Of a stretch of 64,000 bases of DNA, positions 54,078 through 63,055 are shown piece by piece. The notes under the pieces are model-generated. The model saw only the letters and a list, made by a program, of their open reading frames with translations. It ran no database searches and was not told where the DNA came from. This DNA is from Ponticaulis koreensis DSM 19734 (GTDB taxonomy: Bacteria; Pseudomonadota; Alphaproteobacteria; Caulobacterales; Hyphomonadaceae), in contig NZ_ATVJ01000003.1 of assembly GCF_000420665.1 (NCBI RefSeq), forward strand, positions 248,001 to 312,000, read 5' to 3'. Numbering within the stretch: position 1 is the stretch's first letter; each line of letters starts with the position of its first letter. A program made the translations under genes and the position numbers.

Positions 54078-54565
54078 GGCGCTTGAATACTGCATGCTGT
54101 TTCCAACGGAAAAATATCACCGTTTGGGCGCTCACGTGGCCCATCAAAAGCAATTATGGCGTCGATACCGTTTAACCAAACATCCAATTCCTCTCGCGGA
54201 ATTTCCCCCAGTTCAACCAACTGAAAATATCGAGCGACTATCTCGCATCTGCTCTGTCTTAGACCTAAATATGGGTGATAATCGTCGGACAAAGCTAAAT
54301 TTGAGAACGCTAAAAATTGATCGACCGATCCGCGTTCTCTAACCGTAAAATAGCTAATTACCGCTCCACAGTTGTCGGACAATGCTATCTGCAATCGCCG
54401 CATATGGGCACGAACATCACGAACAGGGCCGCAAGCACGATTGAAATCAGTAACAACTTCGCCGGGGAGCTCTATAAACGACGACGTCGAGCACCCGGAG
54501 CAGATGAGTAAAAGCATCGAAAAAGTCAAAATTCTAGCGGTCTTCAGTTTACCCCAAACGATCAT
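54074..54565 (-). CDS. AT-rich lipoprotein gene, unknown
   Basis: A 163-residue lipoprotein: hydrophobic ILTFSMLLLICSGCS with lipobox Cys at residue 25. The mature part has four further cysteines (ACGPVRD, NCGAVI, SRCEIV, TACSI), allowing two disulphides. I do not recognise the family. AGGAGGGAGAG lies directly before the ATG. Visibly AT-richer than its neighbours, with many AT-ending codons such as TTA and AAA; this and the REP that provides its stop codon suggest recent arrival, or truncation at the REP. Confidence 0.6.
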   Translation of the reverse strand: MIVWGKLKTARILTFSMLLLICSGCSTSSFIELPGEVVTDFNRACGPVRDVRAHMRRLQIALSDNCGAVISYFTVRERGSVDQFLAFSNLALSDDYHPYLGLRQSRCEIVARYFQLVELGEIPREELDVWLNGIDAIIAFDGPRERPNGDIFPLETACSIQAP

Positions 54566-54634
54566 CTCTCCCTCCTGCTTTCATGTAAGGCCTTTATTGC
54601 GCGAGGAGTTGGAGGGCGAGGCCCACTCTACCCC

Positions 54635-56962
54635 CTAAGCCGCCTCAAGGAACGTCGCGATGACCTTCTTCGTGCCGGCTTTTTCGAACTCCACCGTCAT
54701 CTTCGCGCCTTCAATGACTTCCACGCGGCCATAGCCGAATTTGATGTGGAAGACGCGCTGGCCGATTTTAAAGCTGGATTTGCCGGGCGCTGAGGAGGCG
54801 ATGAGTTCGGCCTTGCCATCAATGGTTGGCGGGGCAGAGCGCTTACGCTCTGTCTTTTTCATGCGCTGCCAGCCGGGCGATGAGTAAGAGCTACGCTCGC
54901 CCAGATCTTCAAAACTGTCAGAGGTTTTGCCCCCAAAGCCTGAGCTGCCAAACCCGCCATAGCCCTGGTTCTGGCCATAGCCGGTCTCGCTGACGGCTTC
55001 GACATTTTCATGCGGCAGCTCGTCGACAAAGCGGGACGGAATGACAGACTGCCAGCGGCCATAAATCTGGCGGTTGGCGACAAAGGAAATCCGGCAGCTC
55101 TGCCGCGCGCGGGTAATGCCCACATAGGCAAGACGGCGCTCTTCCTCGAGGCCTTTATTGCCGTTCTCATCGATAGAGCGTTTGGAGGGGAAGACTTCCT
55201 CTTCCCAGCCCGGCAGAAAGACGAGCGGCCATTCAAGGCCCTTCGCGCCATGGAGCGTGATGATCTGGACTTCATCATCTGTGCCGCTTTCGGTGGAGGC
55301 ATCCATGACGAGTTGAACGTGCTCCAGAAAGGCAGCGAGGCTGTCAAACTGGCCCATCGCATTGACGAGCTCTTTCAGGTTGTCGAGCCGCGTTGCCGCT
55401 TGCGGCGAGCGGTCTGCGCGCAGCATGTCTGTATAGCCGCTCTCATCGAGGATTTGCTCGGCCAGCTCCGTATGGCTGATGCCGGCATGGTGCTTGTCGC
55501 GCCACATATCCAGATGGTTCATGAAGCTCGTCAGGCCGCGCTTCGCCGCGCCTTTGACTTCGTCTGTCTGCAGAACCATGCGGCAGATCGTGTTGAGCGA
55601 GCGGCCATCCTCACGGGCAATGGCTTGCAGCTTTTGCAAGGAGGCTGCACCGACGCCGCGCTTTGGCTGGTTCACCACGCGCTCAAAGGCGAGGTCGTCA
55701 TCTTCAGAGCGGATGAGGCGGAAATAAGCCATGGCATCGCGGATTTCAGCACGCTCGAAGAAGCGCGGGCCGCCAATCACCTTGTACGGAATCCCCAGCA
55801 TGATGAAGCGTTCCTCGAACGCCCGCATCTGCCATGAGGCACGCACCAGCACAGCGCAATCGGCCAGCTGGCCACCGCCGCGCTGCCATTGCTCAATATC
55901 TTCACCAATCAGGCGGGCTTCGGCCTCACCATCCCAGATGCCGCGCAGCTGGACTTTCTCGCCCATATCGCCCTCGGTCCAGAGCGTTTTGCCGAGGCGT
56001 CCGCGGTTCTCCTGAATGATGTGGGAGGCCGCTGCGAGGATATGGCCGGTTGAGCGGTAATTGCGCTCAAGGCGGATCACCTCCGCGCCGTCGAAATCCT
56101 GCTCGAATTTGAGGATGTTTGTCACTTCCGCGCCGCGCCAGCCATAGATGGACTGGTCGTCATCACCCACGCAGCAGATATTGCCCGTGCCGCGCGCCAG
56201 AAGCCGCAGCCACAAATACTGGGCGATGTTGGTATCCTGATACTCGTCTACGAGGATGTAGCGGAACTTGTTGAGGTATTCCTCCAGCACATCCGGATTT
56301 TCCTGAAACAGGCGGATGGTGAGAAGCAGAAGATCGCCAAAATCGCAGGCATTCAGAACGCTGAGGCGTTTCTGGTAAATGTCATAGACTTTGATGCCTT
56401 TGCCGTCTGCGAACTGATAGGCCTCGTCCGGCGGCACTTTGCCCGGCAGCAGCGCGCGGTTCTTCCAGCCATCAATGAGGCCAGCCATGAAGCGCGGCGT
56501 CCAGCGCTTCGGGTCAATGCCTTCGGCTTCGATGATCTGCTTGCAGAGGCGGATCTGGTCATCTGTATCGATGATGGTGAAGGTGGATTTGAGGCCGACC
56601 AGCTCTGCATGTTTGCGAAGGATTTGCGCGGAGATGGAGTGGAAAGTGCCGAGCCAGCGCAGGCCTTCGCCTTCCGGCCCGATCAGGTTCATCGCGCGTT
56701 CCCGCATCTCGCGGGCGGCCTTGTTGGTGAAGGTCACGCACAGCGTCTGCCATGGCTTGGCGCGGCCTGTGCGGATGATGTGCGCAAGGCGGGTCGTCAG
56801 AACGCGCGTTTTGCCCGTGCCCGCACCTGCCAGAACGAGAAGCGGCCCGTCGACGGTTTCGACAGCGCGTTTCTGCTCCGGGTTCAAACCCTCAAGATAG
56901 GAGGTCGGCTGGCCGGCTGGACGCGCCATGGCCATCTGGGAAAGCGGGATCTGGTCTGACAT
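54635..56962 (-). CDS. uvrD: UvrD/PcrA-type 3'-5' DNA helicase
   Basis: A 775-residue superfamily 1A helicase for excision and mismatch repair. Motifs are LNPEQKRAVETVDGPLLVLAGAGTGKTRVL (Q and I), FTNKAAREMRER (Ia), ILVDEYQDTN (II), CCVGDDDQSIYGWRGA (III), LERNYRS (IV), ITLHGAKGLEWPLVFLPGWEEEVFP (V) and RRLAYVGITRARQSC (VI). The C-terminal KIGQRVFHIKFGYGRVEVIEG is the tudor-like RNA polymerase-binding end of PcrA/UvrD. No ribosome site precedes the ATG at 56962; a start at residue 10 or 12 is possible. Confidence 0.95.
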   Translation of the reverse strand: MSDQIPLSQMAMARPAGQPTSYLEGLNPEQKRAVETVDGPLLVLAGAGTGKTRVLTTRLAHIIRTGRAKPWQTLCVTFTNKAAREMRERAMNLIGPEGEGLRWLGTFHSISAQILRKHAELVGLKSTFTIIDTDDQIRLCKQIIEAEGIDPKRWTPRFMAGLIDGWKNRALLPGKVPPDEAYQFADGKGIKVYDIYQKRLSVLNACDFGDLLLLTIRLFQENPDVLEEYLNKFRYILVDEYQDTNIAQYLWLRLLARGTGNICCVGDDDQSIYGWRGAEVTNILKFEQDFDGAEVIRLERNYRSTGHILAAASHIIQENRGRLGKTLWTEGDMGEKVQLRGIWDGEAEARLIGEDIEQWQRGGGQLADCAVLVRASWQMRAFEERFIMLGIPYKVIGGPRFFERAEIRDAMAYFRLIRSEDDDLAFERVVNQPKRGVGAASLQKLQAIAREDGRSLNTICRMVLQTDEVKGAAKRGLTSFMNHLDMWRDKHHAGISHTELAEQILDESGYTDMLRADRSPQAATRLDNLKELVNAMGQFDSLAAFLEHVQLVMDASTESGTDDEVQIITLHGAKGLEWPLVFLPGWEEEVFPSKRSIDENGNKGLEEERRLAYVGITRARQSCRISFVANRQIYGRWQSVIPSRFVDELPHENVEAVSETGYGQNQGYGGFGSSGFGGKTSDSFEDLGERSSYSSPGWQRMKKTERKRSAPPTIDGKAELIASSAPGKSSFKIGQRVFHIKFGYGRVEVIEGAKMTVEFEKAGTKKVIATFLEAA

Positions 56963-57060
56963 TCTGTACGTACGATTTTTCTAGGGAATGATTCGCGTTT
57001 CGTTCTACTCTAACATGGGGTGAGAACGGGGAAAGTCACTGTAGGTTTTCAGTGCGCGAA

Positions 57061-57756
57061 TTACCCTCCGATAAACCGGTCCTGTAGCCAGATAATGCTC
57101 GGATAGGCCGCGATCCATGCCAGCACGAACCGGTTGAGGCCGAAGAACATGGCATTGGAGAGGTGAAAGCTCGCTGCCAGCACCAGAAACGGGATGAGCG
57201 TGTATTTCGAGGCGAGGCTGAGCGGGAATAAAAGCTCGCAGACCATGACGAGCCAGCTGCCCGCCAGAAGCAGGGTTTTCCTGTCTGCCAGCCCGCGCAA
57301 ATTCTCTGCAACCGGATAGGCCGAGAAGGCGAACACATCGCGCAGTGCGCGGCCTGTCCGCCAGTCTGGATTTCTGATCTTCACCCAGCCTGAAATGAAA
57401 TAGGAGAGGGTGAGCTGCAGGCCGAGATAGCCGAAGGCCAGTTCTTTCCAGTTCTCCTGCGGCAGCCAGTGGGCGAGCGTCAGGCAGAACAGGATGAGCA
57501 GGCTCATCCTGTCCGAACCGCCATTATACGGGCCTTCAAAGCGGTGCAGAATGAGTACGGCGAGCCCGCTCATGGCGAGGCATATCCAGGCCGAGTATGC
57601 CCCGATCTCCGGATAGAGCAGCAACAGGCACAGAATAAGCCGCAGGCCGAAGAGTGGGCGCTCTTTGCCGCCCGCGCGGATATGCTCCACGCCTGGCATG
57701 ATGAGTGCGATGGCGAGGAGTGTCTCCGTCCAGCGCATGGCAAGGTCGAGCGTCAT
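57061..57756 (-). CDS. HTTM-like multi-pass membrane protein
   Basis: A 231-residue protein with six or more membrane helices (LFGLRLILCLLLLYPEIGAYSAWI, MSLLILFCLTLAHWL, LLLAGSWLVMVCELLFPLSL, YTLIPFLVLAASFHLSNAMFF). LSYFISGWVKIRNPDWRTGRALRDVF matches the loop of HTTM/gamma-carboxylase-like and DoxX-like proteins, which carries a conserved Lys and WxxG. HTTM proteins without the carboxylase domain have no proven role. It overlaps the upstream gene by ATGA, forming a two-gene operon. Confidence 0.6.
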   Translation of the reverse strand: MTLDLAMRWTETLLAIALIMPGVEHIRAGGKERPLFGLRLILCLLLLYPEIGAYSAWICLAMSGLAVLILHRFEGPYNGGSDRMSLLILFCLTLAHWLPQENWKELAFGYLGLQLTLSYFISGWVKIRNPDWRTGRALRDVFAFSAYPVAENLRGLADRKTLLLAGSWLVMVCELLFPLSLASKYTLIPFLVLAASFHLSNAMFFGLNRFVLAWIAAYPSIIWLQDRFIGG

Positions 57757-58172
57757 GCGAGCGGCTCCGGCGCGGAGGTGTAGAGGATTTCCTGCGTCAG
57801 TGTTTCATCCTCGCGGTGGATGAAGACTAGGCGAAAGCGGAATTGCGCGGCGTCTGTTTCGGCTTGCAGGTCCCGCTTCATACGGGTGAGGATTTCGCGT
57901 TCCGAGTGCTCTGGCGTGATGTCTTGTGAGAGGCGCTCGGCGCATGAGACGAGGAACAGGCTCTCATTCCAGCGTGGGTTCCAGATGAGGCGTCGCAACA
58001 TCGTCAGGAGCGAGATGTTGTCCGGCCTTGGGCGAAAGGCCTGCCAGTCGCCGTGCGGCTTACCGGCGTGATCCAGCAGCTGGTGCTCAATCCGCGGGGA
58101 CGGTGCGATCACGTCAAAGAAGTTCCAGGACGGAATAAGCGCGGGCAGAATGAGCTGGACAGTGCGGAGCAT
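57753..58172 (-). CDS. Partner of the HTTM-like protein, unknown
   Basis: A 139-residue protein. The N-terminus LILPALIPSWNFFDVIAPSPRIEHQLL is hydrophobic and ends in a Pro-rich turn; the rest is soluble with FRFRLVFIHREDETLTQEILYTS as likely beta strands. I know of no assigned function. ATGA overlap with the HTTM-like gene implies that they act together, perhaps as a membrane complex. AAGG is present about 12 bases before the ATG. Confidence 0.6.
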   Translation of the reverse strand: MLRTVQLILPALIPSWNFFDVIAPSPRIEHQLLDHAGKPHGDWQAFRPRPDNISLLTMLRRLIWNPRWNESLFLVSCAERLSQDITPEHSEREILTRMKRDLQAETDAAQFRFRLVFIHREDETLTQEILYTSAPEPLA

Positions 58173-58248
58173 GAAACGTCAGGCCTTGAAGAGGTCCGAC
58201 GCATCATGGTGCGAGCCGGTTAAGAGAAGCTTTTCGCGTTGGCGACCG

Positions 58249-59664
58249 TCAGAACCGGTCTGCGCGTATCTGTTTCTCGAACACGCCGCCGCCAACAGTT
58301 GCCTGCACGATCACGGTCGCCATGGACACGGCGATCAGAACCGCTGCTGAGGTTTCATATGAGCCGGTAAGTTCGAAGACGATCAGCGTCGTCGAGATTG
58401 GCGCGCCAAGGACCGCCCCTGAAATCGCGCCCATGCCGACCAGTGTGAAGAAGCTCTGGGCCATTTCACCATGACCGGTAAGCGCGGCCATAATCGCTCC
58501 GAACACGCCGCCAACCATAGCGCCGACAAAGATAGAGCTTGAGAATACGCCACCGCCAAACCGCGCGCCGATACAGATGGTCGTTGCTGCGATTTTTGCG
58601 ACGGCGAGGATCAGCATGAAGGCAGCGCTATAGCCCGTTGCAATCGAGGTCGCTGTTGCCTCATAGCCAACGCTTAGGACCTGAGGATAGGCGAGGGCAA
58701 AGACACCGATAATAAGGCCGGCAATTGGCGGCAGCATCCAGTGCGGAATTTTGATCTTGTCTGCGAACCGGCTGCCAATGTGAGGCGCGGCAACCCATGC
58801 GCGGATCATTACAATAGCAAGGCCAGCTGCGATCAGGCCGATAAATGGCGTGCCGATGAAGAAGATCACCGGTGGGTCATCGAATACGGGCGGCGCAAAG
58901 ACTGCATTATTGCCAAAGATCAGACGGGTGACGAGCGAGCCAGATACGCTGGCAACGGCAATTGGTCCGATGTCAGACGTCCGGTAGCGGCCGAGAACGA
59001 CTTCGTGCGCAAAGAGCAGGCCTGCGAGCGGCGCGTTGAACGAGCTGGCGACGGCGGCTGCTGCGCCGCAGCCGAGTAGGGCGCGGATCTGGGCTGGCGT
59101 CAGGTTGAAGCGGTGGGCAAAAAAGCCGGACAGCACAGCGCCCACGTGAACGGCTGGTCCCTCCCGGCCTGCACTTGCGCCTGAACCGAGCGATGCGACG
59201 GCGATAAGGAAGGTCTGAAGACCGTCTTTCAACGACATATGCAGGGAAACGAGCGGCGTTGTGCGCCCGCGCCGATCCAGCACATGACGGCGGGCTTCGA
59301 TGACGTCGCGAATGCCACCAATGCGAGGGTCGCCGCGAATGCCGAGCTTGAGGCCGATATAGAGCAGGGCAGATACAACAAAGCCGCCAATGACCGGAAT
59401 AAGCAGGGCGCGCAGCGGGTGAAGCTGTGTCACAGCGCTGGTGATGCGTTCATCCTGAGCGCCGAAACCAATAAACTCGATGCCGACAATCGCGGCGCGC
59501 AGGCCCGCCATGACAAGCCCGACCAGAAGGCCGCAGAACAGTGCAAGCAACCAGACTTTACTCTCGGAGATCAGGCTGCGCCGACTATAGCGCGACACCA
59601 TCGCTTTGGATTGCGAGGCGCGTTTTTTGATCTCTTCTGTCAGTGGACTGTTCGGTGAACCCAT
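58249..59664 (-). CDS. ClC-type chloride channel/antiporter
   Basis: A 471-residue ClC protein with about ten membrane segments. SLGSGASAGREGPAVHVGAV is the filter region with the gating Glu of GREGP, and LLFAHEVVLGRY has a Glu at the position of the proton Glu of E. coli ClcA, which suggests H+/Cl- exchange. The GSGIP filter motif is replaced by GDPRIGGIRDVIEA. The C-terminal APISTTLIVFELTGSYE is standard. No CBS domains follow. GAGGG lies very close to the ATG. It is divergent from sspB. Confidence 0.9.
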   Translation of the reverse strand: MGSPNSPLTEEIKKRASQSKAMVSRYSRRSLISESKVWLLALFCGLLVGLVMAGLRAAIVGIEFIGFGAQDERITSAVTQLHPLRALLIPVIGGFVVSALLYIGLKLGIRGDPRIGGIRDVIEARRHVLDRRGRTTPLVSLHMSLKDGLQTFLIAVASLGSGASAGREGPAVHVGAVLSGFFAHRFNLTPAQIRALLGCGAAAAVASSFNAPLAGLLFAHEVVLGRYRTSDIGPIAVASVSGSLVTRLIFGNNAVFAPPVFDDPPVIFFIGTPFIGLIAAGLAIVMIRAWVAAPHIGSRFADKIKIPHWMLPPIAGLIIGVFALAYPQVLSVGYEATATSIATGYSAAFMLILAVAKIAATTICIGARFGGGVFSSSIFVGAMVGGVFGAIMAALTGHGEMAQSFFTLVGMGAISGAVLGAPISTTLIVFELTGSYETSAAVLIAVSMATVIVQATVGGGVFEKQIRADRF

Positions 59665-59933
59665 GCCCTCAAAAACGCCTATTGCCGCGGAACGTCAAGT
59701 TGATTGAGGGAGATATATCAGGAGAGTCTTTCAAACTCGTGTGAGCGGACTAAATTTGCTTTCCGCAGATTTTGTTACGAGCCGGAATTCAGTGACAACA
59801 GTTTAAAAACCCGTCCGTGTCCGGTATCCGTCGTTAACCCAAAAAGGCGAATCCAGTTCGCTTATGAAATGAACCCCATTGTGTGATATGGTTTGGATCG
59901 CTAACTAAGGGCCAAAGGGGAATACATTCGCTT

Positions 59934-60440
59934 ATGACCGATGACATTGGCTATCAGGCGCTATTCGAAGCTGCGAAACGCGGTGTGATGAAAGAAGCGC
60001 TTAAAGTGGCAGCTTCACCAGCTGGCCTTCCGGGCAACCACCATTTCTACATTTCGTTCCGTACGAAAGCGCCTGGCGTGCAAATCGCCGAGCATCTGCT
60101 GACGCGTTTTCCGGAAGATATGACAATTGTGATCCAGCATCAGTTCTGGGATCTGGAAGTGCATGATCATCACTTCGAAATCGTGCTTCAGTTCTCGGGC
60201 GTGCCACAGCACCTGCACATCCCGTATGCTGCAGTGACGCGCTTCCTCGATCCGAGCGTCGATTTTGCGATGGAAATTCCGCCTGCGCACATGCACACCG
60301 CTGAAACGCTCGACATTTCAGATACGCCGGCACCTGCCGAGCCTGCTGAAACCGTAGCAGAAGAAAGCGATGATGCTGAACCGTCACGCCCGGCCAGCGA
60401 TGGCACCGTCGTCAGCATTGATGCATTCCGCCGGAAGTAA
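59934..60440 (+). CDS. sspB: SspB, ClpXP adaptor (alpha type)
   Basis: A 168-residue adaptor that delivers ssrA-tagged and regulatory proteins to ClpXP. The SspB fold shows GVMKEALKVAASPAGLPGNHHFYISFRTKAPGV, TIVIQHQFWDLEVHDHHFEIVLQFSGVPQHLHIPYAAVTRFLDPSV, then an acidic flexible linker and the C-terminal ClpX-binding motif VVSIDAFRRK. The ATG at 59934 gives the normal alphaproteobacterial N-terminus; AAGGGG is somewhat far upstream (about 13 bases). Confidence 0.93.
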   Translation: MTDDIGYQALFEAAKRGVMKEALKVAASPAGLPGNHHFYISFRTKAPGVQIAEHLLTRFPEDMTIVIQHQFWDLEVHDHHFEIVLQFSGVPQHLHIPYAAVTRFLDPSVDFAMEIPPAHMHTAETLDISDTPAPAEPAETVAEESDDAEPSRPASDGTVVSIDAFRRK

Positions 60441-60446
60441 GCTTTT

Positions 60447-60905
60447 ATGAGTGAAGCCCCAACGGAAAAGCCGCGTATCAGCGATGAAGAGATGCTGGCG
60501 CGCTTTCGCAATTCGAAAAAGCGCCCGCCATGCTCTGATACGCTCGGCATGGAGCTTCTGGCCGTTGATCAGGATGCGATGACAATCCGTATGGGTTTTG
60601 ACGTCAACCCGTCATTCTCCAACCCGACAGGCGCTATTCAGGGCGGCTTTCTCACAGCGATGCTCGACGAGGCCATGTCTACCTGCTGCATTATCGCGTC
60701 GAATGTGACGATGACCGCACCGACACTGGAATTGAAGACAAGCTATATGCGTCCGCTCTTTCCGGGGCGGGCTGAGGCCGTCGCACGCATTCTGAAGTTC
60801 GGTAAGTCGACCGCTTTCATGGAAGCCGAGCTTCTCGATCCTGAAGGTCGCATGGTTGCTAAAGCAAGCGCTACGGCTGCGCCGAAACCGTTCAAACGGT
60901 TCTGA
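60447..60905 (+). CDS. PaaI-type hotdog thioesterase
   Basis: A 152-residue single hotdog domain: PPCSDTLGMELLAVDQDAMTIRMGF, then the active-site helix TGAIQGGFLTAMLDEAMSTC with the usual GG and Asp, and LELKTSYMRPLFPGRAEAVARIL. It should hydrolyse acyl- or aryl-CoA in the cytoplasm; the substrate is not predictable. It starts six bases after sspB and is probably in its operon. Confidence 0.85.
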   Translation: MSEAPTEKPRISDEEMLARFRNSKKRPPCSDTLGMELLAVDQDAMTIRMGFDVNPSFSNPTGAIQGGFLTAMLDEAMSTCCIIASNVTMTAPTLELKTSYMRPLFPGRAEAVARILKFGKSTAFMEAELLDPEGRMVAKASATAAPKPFKRF

Positions 60906-60996
60906 TTGCCTCTCTGCCTGAAATTGACCTCGTTTTTCGCCTGAAATCACCTTACTGGCTGGTTTGAGTAAGGCTGTTTCAAAATCGGGGGATTTC

Positions 60997-61914
60997 ATGA
61001 GTTTCAGACTGTCACGCCGAACCATGATTGCGAGCGCCGCGAGCCTTCCATTGCTTGCAGCCTGTTCGTCATCGGAAGATGAGCTTCTCGCGCGACCGGA
61101 AAATGAGGGGCGCATTGAGGGTGTGCATACAGCCATAGCCTATATGGAGAGCCAGAATGGTGGCCGGTTTGGCGTATCTGCGGTGAACCTTGCGACAGGG
61201 CAGACGATTACTCATCGCGGCGATGAGCGCTTTGCTATGTGTTCCAGCTTTAAATGGTTGCTCGCAGCGTTGGTGCTTCAGCAGGTGCAGACGGGTGAGG
61301 AAGACCTGTCGCGCATGATCGAGTTTTCAGAAGCTGACATGGTGATGCATGCGCCGATCACCGAGCCTGCTCTTGGTGAGGGCCGTCTCAGTGTCGAAGC
61401 GCTTTGTCGTGGAACGGTTCAGACGAGTGATAATCCGGCAGCCAACCTGTTGCTGCGGACGCTGGACGGACCGGAAGGCTTCACGCAAATCCTGCGCGAT
61501 AATGGCGAGATGACAACGCGTCTCGACCGGTGGGAGCCGATGTTGAACGAGAATGCGCCGGGCGATCCGCAAGACACCAGCACGCCGAACGCCACGGTCA
61601 GCCTGATGGGATATTATCTCTTCGGTGGGGGGCTCAACGCCGAATATCAGACCTTGTTGAAAGACTGGATGATCGGCGCAACGACCGGTCTTGCACGTCT
61701 GCGCGGTGGCATGGATGCACCGTGGATTGGTGGTGACAAAACAGGCACCAGCTCGAACAATCAGAGTAATGACGTTGCCTTTGCCTACCGACCTGATGCG
61801 CCGAATGATCCAATCCTGATCACCAGCTATCTGAATGTCGAAAACCCGATCGGTGCAGAGACAGATGAGCTGCACGCCACCATCGGGCGTCAGATTATGT
61901 GGGCGCTGGCCTAG
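60997..61914 (+). CDS. Class A beta-lactamase, Tat-exported lipoprotein
   Basis: A 305-residue serine beta-lactamase. Active-site motifs are complete: CSSFKW (SxxK), TSDNPAANLL (SDN), RWEPMLNENAPGD (the omega-loop Glu and Asn), and GDKTGTSSN (KTG). The leader MSFRLSRRTMIAS has twin arginines, and LAAC follows with Cys at residue 23, so the enzyme should pass through Tat and be lipid-anchored. GGGGGA precedes the ATG at 60997. No ampR-like regulator is adjacent, so expression is probably constitutive. Confidence 0.92.
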   Translation: MSFRLSRRTMIASAASLPLLAACSSSEDELLARPENEGRIEGVHTAIAYMESQNGGRFGVSAVNLATGQTITHRGDERFAMCSSFKWLLAALVLQQVQTGEEDLSRMIEFSEADMVMHAPITEPALGEGRLSVEALCRGTVQTSDNPAANLLLRTLDGPEGFTQILRDNGEMTTRLDRWEPMLNENAPGDPQDTSTPNATVSLMGYYLFGGGLNAEYQTLLKDWMIGATTGLARLRGGMDAPWIGGDKTGTSSNNQSNDVAFAYRPDAPNDPILITSYLNVENPIGAETDELHATIGRQIMWALA

Positions 61915-62297
61915 GTCAGTTCCGGACCTTCAAAACGGTCCAGAGCACGGGAGCGGACAATGATCCGCTCGCGTTCGCCTTCGCGGCGCTCCACCAGCAG
62001 GCGGGCGACCTGACTGTCATCATGGAAAGCTGCGCCTGTCAGACTGTCCAGAAGGGCTTTGGCAAGATTGTCGAGGTCCATGATTGGCGGGTCGCCGGTG
62101 AATTCCATCACGATATGGACTTCATAATCGCCGTATCCAGGACGAACTCGGGTGAAGTCCTTGCGGAAGAAATCCTTGAACAGCGGCTTATAGTATTTGG
62201 CCTGAGTGGTGATGCCATTGCACTTGGCTTCCAGTGTGCCGTCATCGAGAATCCGCGCGCGGACTTTCCCTTTTCCGATCCATTCCGGTTCGCTCAT
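61911..62297 (-). CDS. RusA-like Holliday junction resolvase
   Basis: A 128-residue protein. [35 protein letters not shown] has the RusA acidic catalytic pattern (DxDN...D.L......DD..V). The N-terminus ([26 protein letters not shown]) differs from E. coli RusA but fits the fold. RusA genes usually come from prophages; no phage genes adjoin this one, so it may be a domesticated remnant. The ATG at 62297 has GAGAGGG upstream. The stop overlaps the beta-lactamase stop by four bases. Confidence 0.8.
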   Translation of the reverse strand: MSEPEWIGKGKVRARILDDGTLEAKCNGITTQAKYYKPLFKDFFRKDFTRVRPGYGDYEVHIVMEFTGDPPIMDLDNLAKALLDSLTGAAFHDDSQVARLLVERREGERERIIVRSRALDRFEGPELT

Positions 62298-62418
62298 GCG
62301 TGCACATTCCCTCTCACTGGTTTGTGCATACAGGGCTTTAGGTCGCACGACCAGCGGCTTGACCTTTGCAGGGCGAAGGCGCGATGTGCGCGGACTGATT
62401 TTCTGCCGGAGCGACCCG

Positions 62419-62754
62419 ATGACTGATGTGCCTGCATGCCCGAAATGTGGCTGTGATTATGCCTATGAAGACGGCGCTCTGTTCGTGTGCCCGGAATGCG
62501 CGCATGAATGGTCTGACGCCCAGCCAACAGAAGCCGAAGGCCGTGTCTGGCGCGATGCCAATGGTAATATTCTGCAGGATGGCGACACGGTGACTGTCAT
62601 CAAAGACCTGAAGGTCAAAGGCGCTTCAAAGCCTGTCAAAGTCGGCACGGTCGTCAAGAATATCCGTCTTGTTGAAGGCGATCATGACATTGATTGTAAG
62701 ATTGATGGCTTCGGCGCGATGGGCCTGAAGACGGAGTTCGTCAAAAAAGTCTGA
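62419..62754 (+). CDS. yjdM: YjdM/PhnA-family zinc-ribbon protein
   Basis: A 111-residue protein: [19 protein letters not shown] and VCPECAHEW form a four-cysteine zinc ribbon, followed by the PhnA domain [40 protein letters not shown]. Once named PhnA for alkylphosphonate uptake, the family is not required for it, and its role is open. The ATG at 62419 has GGAG upstream. Confidence 0.93.
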   Translation: MTDVPACPKCGCDYAYEDGALFVCPECAHEWSDAQPTEAEGRVWRDANGNILQDGDTVTVIKDLKVKGASKPVKVGTVVKNIRLVEGDHDIDCKIDGFGAMGLKTEFVKKV

Positions 62755-62976
62755 TCAGACGGTTTGTGAGGCGGCCGGATCGTGTGGAAGCAGATGGACG
62801 GAGTTCCGTTTGAGGCGCTTCTGGCGTGCCATATTTATGACGGATACAATCACTGAAACCAGTGCCGCTTCAACGGCGAACCAGACGAACCTCAGACTTG
62901 CCATGCCGCCAGCCGTGCACGCATGTGCGCAGCAGATTGCAGTGTAAAGAGGGCCCGTTTTGTCTGGTTGTTTCAA
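62755..62976 (-). CDS. Small membrane protein, 73 residues
   Basis: Starts with TTG at 62976, seven bases after a strong AAGGAG. The product has two cysteines in ICCAHACTAGG (three counting the first pair), one membrane helix (LRFVWFAVEAALVSVIVSVI) and a basic tail (MARQKRLKRNS), so the C-terminus should face the cytoplasm. It ends on the base after the yjdM stop. Family unknown; the ribosome site makes it credible despite its size. Confidence 0.6.
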   Translation of the reverse strand: MKQPDKTGPLYTAICCAHACTAGGMASLRFVWFAVEAALVSVIVSVINMARQKRLKRNSVHLLPHDPAASQTV

Positions 62977-63055
62977 GATTATTCTCCTTGTTGCAGAGAA
63001 ATAATCCGCGATCGTTCTGAAAGTTCCGAAGAAATTGTATGTGCAAACTGGCTGG

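Noticed and set aside
59857-59937. 11 base repeat TTCGCTTATGA 70 bases apart before sspB
   Set aside because: The second copy contains the sspB start codon; two short copies alone may be chance, and no hairpin or third copy supports a function.
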